Assembly (NCBI RefSeq): GCF_900141805.1
Contig: NZ_FQYN01000009.1
Coordinates: 1 to 64,000 of the forward strand
Length of the DNA stretch: 64,000 bases
Direction of reading: 5' to 3'
Origin: Hymenobacter daecheongensis DSM 21074
GTDB lineage: Bacteria; Bacteroidota; Bacteroidia; Cytophagales; Hymenobacteraceae
Every line of letters starts with the position of its first letter. The stretch's first letter is position 1. Positions 49,694-59,068 of the stretch are shown here, in pieces. A program made the translations under genes and the position numbers. A model generated the notes under the pieces. It searched no databases. It was not told where the DNA came from and saw only the letters and a program-made list of their open reading frames with translations.

Positions 49694-51004
49694 ATGCTCC
49701 GTCTGAAATTCCTGCTTTTCGTCATCCTCATTCACGGCATCCTCATCACCCTGGCCGCGCAGCTGATGCATACCAACGCGCCGCTGTTTGTGGCATTGGA
49801 AGTGCTGCTGCTGGTGTCCGTGTACCTCTCCGTGCAGCTCTACCGGGGCTTTGTGCGGCCGTTTCAGCTCATTGCGGCGGGCACCGAGGCCATGCGCAGC
49901 AAAGACTTTTCCATGAAGTTCGTGCCCGTGGGCCAGCCCGAGATGGATCAGCTCATTGAAGTCTACAACCACATGATTGATGCCCTGCGGCAGGAGCGCG
50001 TGGCGCAGCACGAGAAGAGCCTGCTGCTGGAGCGCCTGCTGCACGCCTCGCCCGCCGGGGTGCTGCTGCTCGATTTTGAGGGCCGCATTGAAACCGTGAA
50101 CCCGGCTGCGGTGCGCTGCCTGGGCCAGCCGGCCGCCGCGCTGCTGGGCCACAAGCCCGGCGAACTGCCCGGCGAGTGGGGCGCGGTGCTGCGCGAGCTG
50201 CGCGGCGGCCAGCCCCGCGTTATCCGCCTCTCGGGCATCCAGACCTACCGCGCCCACTGCTCGCACTTCCTGGACCGGGGCTTCACCCGCCATTTCATTG
50301 TGCTGGAAGAGCTGACCCAGGAGCTGATCCGGCAGGAAAAGCAGGCCTACGAGAAGCTGATCCGGATGATGTCGCACGAAATCAACAATTCCATCGGGGC
50401 CATCAACTCCATTCTGCAGAGCTTCGGCCACTACACCCCCCAGCTGCGCCCCCAGGACCAGCCCGACTTCACGGAGGCGCTGGAAGTATCCATCGGCCGC
50501 AATACGCACCTGGCCAATTTCATTGCCAACTTCGCCAACCTGGTGCGGCTGCCCGCCCCCACGCGCCGTCCCTGCGACGTGCACGAGCTGCTGCGTGCTA
50601 TTCATCGGCTGCTGCTGGTGCCCAGCGAGGCGCGCCATATCCGGTGGGAGTGGGCGCTGGCTCCCGGCCCGCTTTGGGTCAATCTGGACCACCAGCAGAT
50701 GGAGCAGGCTGTGCTGAACATTGCCAAGAACGCCCTCGAAGCCATCGGCGAAGGCGGCACCATAACCATCCGCACCACCGCCCAGCCGCCCACGCTCACC
50801 GTGCTCAACGACGGCCCCGGCATCGCGCCCGCGGTGCAGCAGCGGCTGTTCACGCCCTTTTTCAGCACCAAGCGCGACGGCCAGGGCATCGGCCTCACCC
50901 TCATCCGCGACATTCTGCTCCAGCATGGCTTCCCCTTCCGCCTCGAAACCCAGCCCGACGGCCTCACCGCCTTCCGCATCGAGCTGACGACCACCGAAAA
51001 GTAG
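49694..51004 (+). CDS. Sensor histidine kinase (partner of the NtrC-type regulator)
   Basis: 436 residues from ATG 49694. Two N-terminal helices with almost no periplasmic loop (about 5-25 and 32-52), a HAMP-like segment (FVRPFQLIAAGTEAMRSKDFSMKF), a PAS-like domain (HASPAGVLLLDFEGRIETVNPAAVRCLG), H box (IRMMSHEINNSIGAI), N box (VLNIAKNALEAIGEGG), NDGPGIAP and GQGIGLTLIRDIL. The lack of a sensor domain outside the membrane suggests it senses the membrane or transporter state. The set regulator, kinase and ABC exporter is a common self-regulating efflux arrangement. Confidence 0.93.
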   Translation: MLRLKFLLFVILIHGILITLAAQLMHTNAPLFVALEVLLLVSVYLSVQLYRGFVRPFQLIAAGTEAMRSKDFSMKFVPVGQPEMDQLIEVYNHMIDALRQERVAQHEKSLLLERLLHASPAGVLLLDFEGRIETVNPAAVRCLGQPAAALLGHKPGELPGEWGAVLRELRGGQPRVIRLSGIQTYRAHCSHFLDRGFTRHFIVLEELTQELIRQEKQAYEKLIRMMSHEINNSIGAINSILQSFGHYTPQLRPQDQPDFTEALEVSIGRNTHLANFIANFANLVRLPAPTRRPCDVHELLRAIHRLLLVPSEARHIRWEWALAPGPLWVNLDHQQMEQAVLNIAKNALEAIGEGGTITIRTTAQPPTLTVLNDGPGIAPAVQQRLFTPFFSTKRDGQGIGLTLIRDILLQHGFPFRLETQPDGLTAFRIELTTTEK

Positions 51005-51034
51005 CGCGAACATCCGTTTTGCGCTACCGGCCGG

Positions 51035-51688
51035 CTATTCAATCAGCCCCTGATTAACGGCGTATTTCACCAGCGCCGCCGTGTTTTTGGCCTGCGTTTT
51101 CTCGATGATGTTCTGGCGGTGGGTTTCGATGGTGCGCTTGCTGGTGAAGAGCTTGTCGGCAATTTCGGCGTTGGTGAGGCCCTCGGCAATGAGCTTGAGC
51201 ACTTCCAGCTCCCGCCCCGACAGCTCGTGGGGCGCTTTTGCCGCGGGGTCGAAGGTTTTTTCCGGCGCGAGCGGGCTCAGCTTGCGCAGCAGATCCAGCC
51301 CGATTTCGGTGCACAGAAACAGCCGCCCCTCCGCCACCGTCCGGATGGCGTGCATGATTTCGGCGCTGTCGGCATTCTTCAGAATGTAGCCCCGCGCCCC
51401 GCTTTCCAGCGTGCGGGCCACGTATTTCTCGTGGTCCAGCATCGAGAGCACCAACACTTTCAGCGCCGGGTACTGCAGCTGCAGCAGGCCCAGCGCCGCG
51501 AAGCCATCCATGCCGGGCATGTTCAGATCGAGCAGTACCACATCGGCGGGGGTGTGGGCCAGCAGCGCCAGCAGCTCCTGGCCACTGGCCGCCTCGCCCA
51601 CCACCTGCAGGTCAGGCTCGCCCTGCAGCAGCGCCCGGATGCCCTCCCGCAGAATGGTGTGGTCGTCGGTGAGAATGATGCGAATCAT
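51035..51688 (-). CDS. NarL/FixJ-type response regulator
   Basis: 217 residues: receiver (IRIILTDDHTILREGIRALL, Asp in VVLLDLNMPGMDGF, Lys in YILKNA) and a LuxR-type helix-turn-helix (LSGRELEVLKLIAEGLTNAEIADKLFTSKRTIETHRQNIIEKTQAKN). It is convergent with the kinase gene at 49694 (31 bp apart) and has no kinase partner of its own on the same strand; orphan or served by a distant 7TMR/TPR-type kinase. Confidence 0.94.
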   Translation of the reverse strand: MIRIILTDDHTILREGIRALLQGEPDLQVVGEAASGQELLALLAHTPADVVLLDLNMPGMDGFAALGLLQLQYPALKVLVLSMLDHEKYVARTLESGARGYILKNADSAEIMHAIRTVAEGRLFLCTEIGLDLLRKLSPLAPEKTFDPAAKAPHELSGRELEVLKLIAEGLTNAEIADKLFTSKRTIETHRQNIIEKTQAKNTAALVKYAVNQGLIE

Positions 51689-51797
51689 GGGCGGAAGGTA
51701 AGGAAGCAGATGGAGAGGCAGGTGGCAGCCCCTGGCTCCGCTACTTTACGGCATTGGCCGCAGAACGGCTCAGGCCCGCTGCCGGCCCCAAAAGCAG

Positions 51798-51835
51798 GAA
51801 GCCCGCCGCTCATTCGGCCATGAGCGGCGGGCTTC
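51798..51835 (-). terminator. Terminator after tRNA-Arg
   Basis: Perfect 16-bp stem (51798-51813 with 51820-51835), then GCTTTTG on the minus strand. Confidence 0.85.
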
Positions 51836-51838
51836 AGT

Positions 51839-51913
51839 TGGTGGCCCCGGCGAGAATCGAACTCACATCTAAAGTTTAGGAAACCCTTGTTCTATCCGTT
51901 GAACTACGGGGCC
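51839..51913 (-). tRNA. tRNA-Arg (anticodon CCT)
   Basis: Cloverleaf on the minus strand: acceptor GGCCCCG (51907-51913) with 51843-51849, D arm GTTC/GAAC, anticodon loop TTCCTAA with anticodon CCT, T loop TTCGATT. Discriminator A at 51842 and an encoded CCA at 51839-51841, unlike tRNA-Val. Confidence 0.95.
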
Positions 51914-52036
51914 GTAGCCCTAGGCGGGGCAAAGGTAGGCCGAATCGGGCGGCGGCCCAAACCGGCGTGGCGCGTTGGGGCCAACCAGGGCCGGCTATGG
52001 GCACCAAACCGTTTTGTTTCCTAGCTTTCCCGCTCT

Positions 52037-53209
52037 ATGGGATTACTGGATGATATGCACGCCGCCCGCCGCGCCGCTGGTCGCCGGCCGGCCACCCCCG
52101 CCGCCACCGATGCCGACGGCATGGTGCCCGCGCTGCTGTTCATTCCCGATATCAGCGGCTTCACGCGCTTCATTCAGCAGTCGGGCAGCCCGCTGGCCCC
52201 GCAGCTCATTGCCGATCTGCTCGAAATCCTGATTGAGGCCAACCTGCTGGATCTGGAAGTGAGCGAGATTCAGGGCGACGCCATCCTGTTTTATCGACTG
52301 GGGCCGCCGCCGCCCGTGCAGGAGCTGGTGCTACAGTGCCGCCGCATCTTCCTCGATTTTCAGAACTACGTGCGCTTGGTGGAGCGCGACCTGGACTCGG
52401 ACCTGAGCGCGGCCCTGCGCAGCCACGACCTCACCATCAAGATCATCGTGCATTTTGGCCGCGTGAGCGTGGCCCAGATCCGGCAGTTTACCAAGCTGAT
52501 GGGCCGCGACGTGATTGTGGTGCATCGGCTGCTCAAAAACAACATCACCGGCAGCGAGTACATCCTGCTGTCCGACGGCTACCTCAACACCCAGGACCCG
52601 GCCGAAGTAGCCCGCAGCTTCACCTGGACGCGCCTGCTGCGCGGCACCTGCCTCTACGACTACCTGGGCGAAATCTGCTACCGCTACGCCTACCTCTCGC
52701 CGCTGCGCCTGCTGCTGAACGGCCACCAGAACGGCACGCCCGCGCCCGGCAGCCAGCGCAACGCCCTGCAGGTGCAGCGCCCCATTCGGGTGCCGGCCGC
52801 CTACGCGCTGCGCGTCATCAGCAACTTCCGCCTGCGCCCCAACTGGATGCCCGGCGTGCGCGACGTGCACTACGACGTAACGAAGGCCGGCCGCCTGGGC
52901 ACCAGCTACAAAGTGCAGCTCAACCGCGGTCAGATTGACTTTCAGGCCGTGCAGCGCTTCGAAGACGCAACCCGCATCGAGTACGTGGAGAAAATCTCGC
53001 TGTTCCGCCTGTTTCCCAACTCGCTGCTGTTCTTCTTTCTCGAACCCCAGCCCGACGACTCCTGCCTGGTCACGCTGGAGTTTCGCTACGGCTACGTGGC
53101 CAGCGCCCGCCCGCTGGTGCGCTTCGGCCAGCTGCGCCGGATGCGGCAGTTTCTGGCCCGCGCCACCCGCCAGCTAGCCGCCCTCTGCGAGGCAATGGGG
53201 CAAAGGTGA
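52037..53209 (+). CDS. DUF2652 protein: nucleotide-cyclase-like domain plus SRPBCC domain
   Basis: 390 residues. Residues about 30-195 resemble a class III cyclase domain: FIPDISGFTRFI and EIQGDAILFY keep both metal-binding Asp, and GRDVIVVHRLLKN matches the catalytic Asn/Arg helix with Arg kept but Asn replaced. Residues about 250-385 are an SRPBCC-like ligand-binding domain (LRVISNFRLRPNWMPGVRDVHYD). This is the DUF2652 arrangement. Whether it makes a cyclic nucleotide is open because of the missing Asn. It faces an HD/Pycsar-effector-like gene across a shared terminator. Confidence 0.8.
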   Translation: MGLLDDMHAARRAAGRRPATPAATDADGMVPALLFIPDISGFTRFIQQSGSPLAPQLIADLLEILIEANLLDLEVSEIQGDAILFYRLGPPPPVQELVLQCRRIFLDFQNYVRLVERDLDSDLSAALRSHDLTIKIIVHFGRVSVAQIRQFTKLMGRDVIVVHRLLKNNITGSEYILLSDGYLNTQDPAEVARSFTWTRLLRGTCLYDYLGEICYRYAYLSPLRLLLNGHQNGTPAPGSQRNALQVQRPIRVPAAYALRVISNFRLRPNWMPGVRDVHYDVTKAGRLGTSYKVQLNRGQIDFQAVQRFEDATRIEYVEKISLFRLFPNSLLFFFLEPQPDDSCLVTLEFRYGYVASARPLVRFGQLRRMRQFLARATRQLAALCEAMGQR

Positions 53210-53238
53210 AGTTGTGAAGGGTGAAGTTGTGAAATGTT

Positions 53239-53399
53239 CTGTCATCCTGAGCAAAGCGAAGGACCTTCCTCTTTCCTCCCTACAAAACGCCTTTTAACGC
53301 CCAAAGCCCTTTACCACGCGAATGGTAAAGGGCTTTGCTCATTTCAAAAGGTTTGTCACTCAACTGAGGAAGGTCCTTCGCGGGGCTCAGGATGACAGA
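53239..53399. repeat. Long inverted repeat enclosing a terminator
   Basis: Arms of about 34 bp (53239-53272 and 53366-53399) starting TCTGTCATCCTGAGC and containing GCGAAGGACCTTCCTC; family of 2046. The loop holds the hairpin at 53303-53336. Confidence 0.9.
53303..53336. terminator. Two-way terminator between converging genes
   Basis: Perfect 14-bp stem AAAGCCCTTTACCA / TGGTAAAGGGCTTT with a 6-nt loop, between the ends of the DUF2652 and HD-domain genes. Confidence 0.8.
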
Positions 53400-53461
53400 C
53401 GCTTTGGCATCCATCAACCCATTTCCACATCAGCACATTAAAGAACCAGCACATCAAAGAA

Positions 53462-54697
53462 TCAGCTCTTATACAGCATGGCGATGCCGAAGGACAGGGC
53501 TACCAGGATCAGGCCAACCATGAAGATGGTATAGCTGATGCGCAGCAGGCGGTATTTGCGGGTGAGCACGTGGCCGAGATAGTAGATGTCCGTGACCATG
53601 TTGGTGTAGAGCGTGTCCTTTTCGCGCATGATTTCGTTCATGCCGCTCTGGAAGTCGTCGAGGCTGAGCTTGCTGAAATTGCCGAAAAAAAGCAGGTTCA
53701 CGCGGCGGTTGGTGGCAATCTGGGGGCTGCGCTTGAGCCACTTGAAGCTGGTCACGTCGGGCTGGGCGCACAGGATGGCCGTGACCACCGAACCCAGCGC
53801 CGTGATGAGCAGAATGCCCATCGGCACGCCCAGAATCGGGTTTTTAGAGAAGATGGTTCCCAGCGCCGCCGTCTTGCCCATCTTGGCCCCGGCGTAGGTC
53901 ACAATCACCGAAATAAGCACCGCGTTCAGGCTAATCATCATATTGGCCTTGTTGTCGGCCATATCCGAGAGCTTGATGTGGTTGTTGTACATGGTCCGGA
54001 ACATGGTTTCCACGCCCCGCTTGGGGTCGGCGAAATTGCCAGTGGCTTCCTCCTCCTTCTCCTTGGTCTTCTTCTCGGTTTTCTTCAGGCGCTTGCGCTG
54101 CTCCTTCAGGTTGTCTTTAAACTGCTTGCCGTAGCGCTCCTTGGCCGCGTCGGTGTTGAACTTGGCCGTGAGCAGAAAGTCGAGCTGGCTTTCGGCCCAT
54201 TGCGTATTGGAGTAGGTTTTGCCCAGCATGGTTTCCCACTCGGCTCGCAGCAGCTCGGCGTTGGAGAAAAAATCTTCGCGGCCCATGCTGCTGATGTCGG
54301 CATCGGTGAGCAGCAGTTGCAGCTCGGTTTCGGGGGCTTCGTCGCGGTGCGTGGCCCGGATGGTGTCCTGCACCACGCTGATGCGGTCGGCGGGGTAGCC
54401 CTGCTCGCGCAGCCACTGGCCCGCCATTTCCAGGCTGCGGTATTCGTGGCCGTCGTACACTTCGATGTAGCCCGCATCATGAAACCAGGCGGCCAGCACC
54501 AGCGCTTCCAGGTCGGCCTCGCTCAAGTGGCTGGCCTCGCCCAGCGCTTTGGCCTCCTTCACGGTACTCAGCGTGTGCTTGAGCGAGTGATAGACCAGCT
54601 GCTGGGGAAGTTTTTCCTCGAAAAGGGCCGTAATGTAGGCTTTGGCCTTCTTCACGATTTCGGCTTTCGCCGGCTTAATGGTTTCAGTTGGTTCCAT
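53462..54697 (-). CDS. HD phosphohydrolase fused to a Pycsar-effector-like membrane domain
   Basis: 411 residues from ATG 54697 (a longer frame to 54838 lacks homology). Residues 1-190: HD domain (VYHSLKHTLSTVKEAKAL with His; LAAWFHDAGYIEVYDGHEY with the HD pair; TDADISSM with the last Asp), so the metal site is complete. A charged coiled coil follows (KEQRKRLKKTEKKTKEKEEE). Residues about 245-411: two helix pairs with LSDMADNKANMMISLNAVLIS and a long amphipathic stretch, as in PycTM (DUF5706), the membrane-damaging effector of Pycsar defence. HD domains of this kind cleave phosphodiesters including cyclic nucleotides. A regulatory or defence role is inferred. Confidence 0.82.
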   Translation of the reverse strand: MEPTETIKPAKAEIVKKAKAYITALFEEKLPQQLVYHSLKHTLSTVKEAKALGEASHLSEADLEALVLAAWFHDAGYIEVYDGHEYRSLEMAGQWLREQGYPADRISVVQDTIRATHRDEAPETELQLLLTDADISSMGREDFFSNAELLRAEWETMLGKTYSNTQWAESQLDFLLTAKFNTDAAKERYGKQFKDNLKEQRKRLKKTEKKTKEKEEEATGNFADPKRGVETMFRTMYNNHIKLSDMADNKANMMISLNAVLISVIVTYAGAKMGKTAALGTIFSKNPILGVPMGILLITALGSVVTAILCAQPDVTSFKWLKRSPQIATNRRVNLLFFGNFSKLSLDDFQSGMNEIMREKDTLYTNMVTDIYYLGHVLTRKYRLLRISYTIFMVGLILVALSFGIAMLYKS

Positions 54698-54939
54698 GCG
54701 GAGGGTAAAGAATGGGGCGCTGGTGGCGAAACCGCGCCGCCTGACCGGCTTAGAACGCGAATCGGAAGCGGAGGTTTTTGCCGGGGCCCGTCGGGTGGGC
54801 CCAACCGCGGCGGGGCCGTCTGCGTACGGACCGGTCAACGCCGTGCGCGGCCGTGCGTATCACTAAGTTTACGTCCTTTTTTTACAACGCTGCCTGGCCC
54901 GGTTCGGCCGAACCGGCCTTTTCGCTTCCTGCTTCCATT

Positions 54940-57900
54940 ATGAGAAGACATTTCCTGTTTTGCTGCCTGTTGCTGATGGGTGGCCTAAACGCGGCCTTCG
55001 CCCAAAAAACCCAGACCGCGCACCCCACCCGGCCCAACTACCACCACGGGGGCGAAAATTGGGAGAGCAAAACGCCGCCCGACAGCTCCCACATTCGCTA
55101 CAGCGTATTTCTGATCGGGGATGTGGGCAAGCCCGCGCCCAAAGCCGAAGGCGGCGAGCCGTCGCTGAACTTTCTGCACCAGCAGATCGTGAAGGCCGGG
55201 GCCAAAAGCACCACCGTGTACCTCGGCGACAATATATACGAGTATGGCATGCCCCGCGAGGGTGCCTACGACCGCAAAGCCTCCGAGGAGCGCATGATTT
55301 CGCAGCTCGACGCGCTGCGCGACTACGCCGGCGAGAAGTACATGATTCCGGGCAACCACGACTGGAAGCAGGGCCTCACGGGCGGCGTAGACCAAGTGAA
55401 CCGCGAGCAGGCCTTCGTCGAAAACTACCTCACCTCCGACTCGGCCGCCTTCGCCTACACCGGCGACTTTTTCATTCCGCGCAATGCCTGCCCCGGCCCG
55501 TTTGAGGTGCGCGTGCAGGACGATGTGGTGATGATTGCCGTGAACTCGCAGTGGTTTTTGCAAACCAACGGCGAGCGGCCCTACGGCACCAACAGCGGCT
55601 GCGGCGTGGCCAACGAAACCGACTTCTTCACCCAGCTCGAAGACATCATTCAGCGCAACAAGGGCAAGAACATTATGGTGGTGGCCCACCACCCGCTGTA
55701 CTCCGACGGCATCCATGGCGGCTACTTCACCCTGGCCGACCACTTCTTCCCGCTGTCCATCGTCTATAAGTACGCGTTTCTGCCGCTGCCCATCATCGGC
55801 TCCATCTACCCGTTTGCCCGCAAATACGGCGGCGTGAGCCAGGACATTCCGCACCCCCAGTACCAGGCCTACAAGAATGGCCTCACGGCGATTTTTGATA
55901 AGTACCCGAACATCATCTATGCTGCCGGGCACGAGCACAACCTGCAGTATTTCAAGGTGAACTCCTGGCACCACATCGTGAGCGGCTCGGGCTGCAAAAC
56001 CCAGCACGTACGCACCGGCAAAGGTGCGGGCTCGGTGTTTTCGGACAAGGAAAAGGGCTGGTCGCGGGTGAACTACTACGACAACGGCGAGGTCTGGACC
56101 GAGTTCTGGGTGCCCAATGACCGGGGCGAATCCGGCCGCTTGGTGTTCCGTACTTCCCTCTATGCCCAGCAAACCGAGCAGGTAGTGCAGCGCCTGGAAA
56201 CCAAGCAAGTGAAGCGCCCCAACTTCCGCGACAGCACCATCACGCTGGCCGTGAACCCGGCCTACGCCAAGCGCGGCGCGTTTCATAAGTTTCTGTTTGG
56301 CGAGCATTACCGCCGCGAGTGGGCCACGCCCGTGAAGTTCAACGTGCTGGATATGGCCACTGAGCAGGGCGGGCTGGAAGCCTACAAAATCGGGGGCGGC
56401 AAGCAGACGGCCTCGCTGAAAGTGCGCAACGAGGCTGGCCGCCTGTTCACCATCCGGGGGCTGAACAAGGACCCGGCCGCGGTGCTGCCCGAGGCCCTGC
56501 GCGAGGGCGCGGCCAAGGACATTCTGCAGGATCAGATTTCGTCGCAGCACCCGTACGCCTCGTTTGCCATTCCGCCGCTGGCCGATGCGGCCGGCATTCT
56601 GCACACCAACCCCAAGCCGGTGTACATTCCGCAGGACCCGCTGCTGGGCCAGTACCTGAACCGCTTCGCCAACACCCCCGCCGGCTTCGAGGAAGATGCC
56701 AAAGACAACCAGGCCAACGTGGCCTCTTTGGGCAACTCGACCAACCTGGTGGGCACCGACAAGGTGCTAGAGCGCCTGCAGGAAGACAACGACAACCGCG
56801 TGAACGAAAAGGCCTTCGCCCGCTCGCGCCTTTTCGACATGTGGATCGGCGACTGGGACCGGCACGAAGACCAGTGGCGCTGGGCCGAGAAAAAGGACAA
56901 GGATGGCGACCGGAAATATACGGGCGTGCCCGAAGACCGCGACATTGCCTTCTTCAAGGGCGACGGCCTGTTTCCGTTTCTGGCCTCGCGCAAGTTTGCC
57001 ATCCGCAACTTTCAGAACTTCGGCTACGACTACGCCGACTACCGCGGCCTGAACCTGACAGCCTTGGCCAACGACCGCACCTTTCTGGCTTCCGTCACGA
57101 AGGAAGACTGGGTGAAGATTGCGGAAGACATGAAGAAGGACCTCACCGATGAGGTGATTGAAAAGGCCTTCCGCACCCGCTGGAGCAAGGAGATATACGA
57201 CCTGCACGGCCCCGAAATAGTAGCCAAGCTCAAGAGCCGCCGCGAGCTGCTGCCCAAGCTGGCCGCCGACTACTACGGCACCCTCAACCGCATTGTGGAG
57301 GTGAAGGGCAGCAAGAAGCGCGAGAAATTTGTGGTGACGCGCCTGGAGGGCAACAAAACCCGCGTGCAGGTCAATAAAATCAACAAGGAAGGCCAGGTCA
57401 GCAAGGAGCTGTTTGATAAAACCTTCGATAACAAAACCCAGGAAATCCGCCTCTACGGCTTCGCCGGCGACGACGTGTACCGCGTGACGGGCCGCGCCAA
57501 AGGCGGCTCGCTGCTGCGCATCATTGCCGGCACCGGCCAGGATTCTATCAAGGATGACTCGCAGGTGCGCGGCTGGTTTGGGCACAAAACCCAGGTGTAC
57601 GACGGCGACTCGGGCAACGTCATTGTTGCGGGCCGCGAAACCCGCCTGCGCCTGGAGCCCGGCATTGATGTGAACCGCTACGACGTGCACCCGCGCGGCA
57701 ACCGCGGCGACTACAACCTTAACTACTTCGGCCCGGCCGCCTACTTCGGCTACAACATCGACGACGGCCTGTTTTTGGGCGGCGGCCTCACCTACCGCAC
57801 CTACGGCTTCCGCAAAACGCCCTTCGCCACCCAGCAGACGCTGGCCGCCAACTACGCCCCCTCGCGCGATGCCTACAACGTGCGCTACACGGGCCAGTTC

Positions 57901-58830
57901 ACCGAAATCTTCGGCACGTTCAATCTGCGCGTGAACAGCCAGCTCTACGGCCCGCAGCTGCTCTATAACTTCTTCGGCATCGGCAACGACACGAAAAACT
58001 TCGCCCAGGAAAACGACCGCAACAACGTGACGAACCGCACCGTGAACGACTCGTACCGGGTGCGCTTCTCGCGCTTCACCTTCTCGCCCACGCTCGAAAA
58101 AGACGTGTTCAGCTTCCTGAAAGTGGGCTTCGGTCCGCAGTACGACCAGTTTCGGGTAGACCGCAGCCAGCTGGGCCGCGTGATTCAGGACAGCCTGAAC
58201 AACACCGGCGGGCTAGAAAACCGGCGCTACGGCATTCGCGCCTCCGACTTTGGCATGAACCGCTACGCCGGGGCCCGCTTCTACTTCAACCTCGATGCCA
58301 GCAGCTCGCCGGTGAATCCGCGCATCGGCATTCGGTGGTATAATGAGGCCCAGTACAACCGCCAGGTGAACGGCGAAAAGCTGAGCTACGGCAACCTGAG
58401 CACCGAAGTGCGCTTCTATCTGAGCCCTAACTTTCCGTTCCAGCTCACCTGGGCCGGCCGCCTCGGGGCCAGCCGCGCCCTCGGCGACTACCGCTTCTAC
58501 CAAGCCAACACGCTGGGCGGCACCACCAACCTGCGCGGCTACCGCCGCACCCGCTACTCGGGGCGCAGCAGCACCTACGCCAACGGCGAAATCCGCCTGC
58601 AGCTCTTCACCTTCAATGCCTACGTGGTGCCCGGCAAGTTCGGCGTGCTGGGCCTGGCCGATGCCGCCCGCGTGTATTCCGACAATGACGTGAACACCGG
58701 CATCAAGGCCTTCCACTCGGCCTTCGGCGGCGGCATCTGGATAGACGTGCTGAAGCAGGCCGTGATAAACGCCACGTACTCGGTAGGGGAGGAGCGCCTG
58801 GTGTTTGTGGGCTTCGACTTCCTGTTTTAG
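54940..58830 (+). CDS. Metallophosphoesterase fused to an outer-membrane beta-barrel
   Basis: 1296 residues from ATG 54940. Signal peptide (about 1-21). Residues 45-370: calcineurin-like phosphoesterase with the metal ligands in VFLIGDVGK, VYLGDNIYE, IPGNHDW, VVAHHPLYS and AAGHEHNLQ. A middle region (about 400-880) has no recognised domain but contains an FDMWIGDWDRHEDQWRW segment resembling a kinase-like catalytic core. Residues about 930-1296 are a BamA/TamA-type 16-strand barrel (GGTTNLRGYRRTRYSGRS, final FVGFDFLF). It is therefore a phosphatase anchored in the outer membrane by its own barrel. Phosphate scavenging or lipid processing is possible. A terminator follows at 58894. Confidence 0.88.
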   Translation: MRRHFLFCCLLLMGGLNAAFAQKTQTAHPTRPNYHHGGENWESKTPPDSSHIRYSVFLIGDVGKPAPKAEGGEPSLNFLHQQIVKAGAKSTTVYLGDNIYEYGMPREGAYDRKASEERMISQLDALRDYAGEKYMIPGNHDWKQGLTGGVDQVNREQAFVENYLTSDSAAFAYTGDFFIPRNACPGPFEVRVQDDVVMIAVNSQWFLQTNGERPYGTNSGCGVANETDFFTQLEDIIQRNKGKNIMVVAHHPLYSDGIHGGYFTLADHFFPLSIVYKYAFLPLPIIGSIYPFARKYGGVSQDIPHPQYQAYKNGLTAIFDKYPNIIYAAGHEHNLQYFKVNSWHHIVSGSGCKTQHVRTGKGAGSVFSDKEKGWSRVNYYDNGEVWTEFWVPNDRGESGRLVFRTSLYAQQTEQVVQRLETKQVKRPNFRDSTITLAVNPAYAKRGAFHKFLFGEHYRREWATPVKFNVLDMATEQGGLEAYKIGGGKQTASLKVRNEAGRLFTIRGLNKDPAAVLPEALREGAAKDILQDQISSQHPYASFAIPPLADAAGILHTNPKPVYIPQDPLLGQYLNRFANTPAGFEEDAKDNQANVASLGNSTNLVGTDKVLERLQEDNDNRVNEKAFARSRLFDMWIGDWDRHEDQWRWAEKKDKDGDRKYTGVPEDRDIAFFKGDGLFPFLASRKFAIRNFQNFGYDYADYRGLNLTALANDRTFLASVTKEDWVKIAEDMKKDLTDEVIEKAFRTRWSKEIYDLHGPEIVAKLKSRRELLPKLAADYYGTLNRIVEVKGSKKREKFVVTRLEGNKTRVQVNKINKEGQVSKELFDKTFDNKTQEIRLYGFAGDDVYRVTGRAKGGSLLRIIAGTGQDSIKDDSQVRGWFGHKTQVYDGDSGNVIVAGRETRLRLEPGIDVNRYDVHPRGNRGDYNLNYFGPAAYFGYNIDDGLFLGGGLTYRTYGFRKTPFATQQTLAANYAPSRDAYNVRYTGQFTEIFGTFNLRVNSQLYGPQLLYNFFGIGNDTKNFAQENDRNNVTNRTVNDSYRVRFSRFTFSPTLEKDVFSFLKVGFGPQYDQFRVDRSQLGRVIQDSLNNTGGLENRRYGIRASDFGMNRYAGARFYFNLDASSSPVNPRIGIRWYNEAQYNRQVNGEKLSYGNLSTEVRFYLSPNFPFQLTWAGRLGASRALGDYRFYQANTLGGTTNLRGYRRTRYSGRSSTYANGEIRLQLFTFNAYVVPGKFGVLGLADAARVYSDNDVNTGIKAFHSAFGGGIWIDVLKQAVINATYSVGEERLVFVGFDFLF

Positions 58831-58841
58831 CCCCGCGGTAC

Positions 58842-59068
58842 CTCACCCCCGGCCCCTCTCCATGGGAGAGGGGAGCCACGGCGGTGCAAACGAACAAGAG
58901 CCACTTGCTGCAACGCAAGTGGCCCTTGTGTTTAGTGACATCCTGAATTCACTCTTGGTAGCGGGGACGGAGGCGAAAGCCGACGACCCAGCCCCATCCG
59001 CGCCGTCAGGCTCCCCTCTCCTATGGAGAGGGGCCGGGGGTGAGGTTCCGGGGCCGGGGGTGAGGTCC
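58842..59068. repeat. Inverted pair of GC-rich palindromic elements with a terminator
   Basis: Copies at about 58842-58880 (ACCTCACCCCCGGCCCCTCTCC...) and 59004-59068 (facing, with the tail GGGCCGGGGGTGAGGT present twice). Between them lies a hairpin at 58894-58930 that probably ends the phosphoesterase transcript. The whole gap 58831-59151 holds no gene. Confidence 0.85.

Noticed and set aside
48098..51013. 971-codon minus-strand frame opposite regulator and kinase
   Set aside because: It spans two well-supported genes and a repeat-filled gap and has shadow composition.
52037..53209. Firm call as an active adenylate/uridylate cyclase
   Set aside because: The metal Asp residues are kept but the catalytic Asn position is not, so only cyclase-like can be supported.
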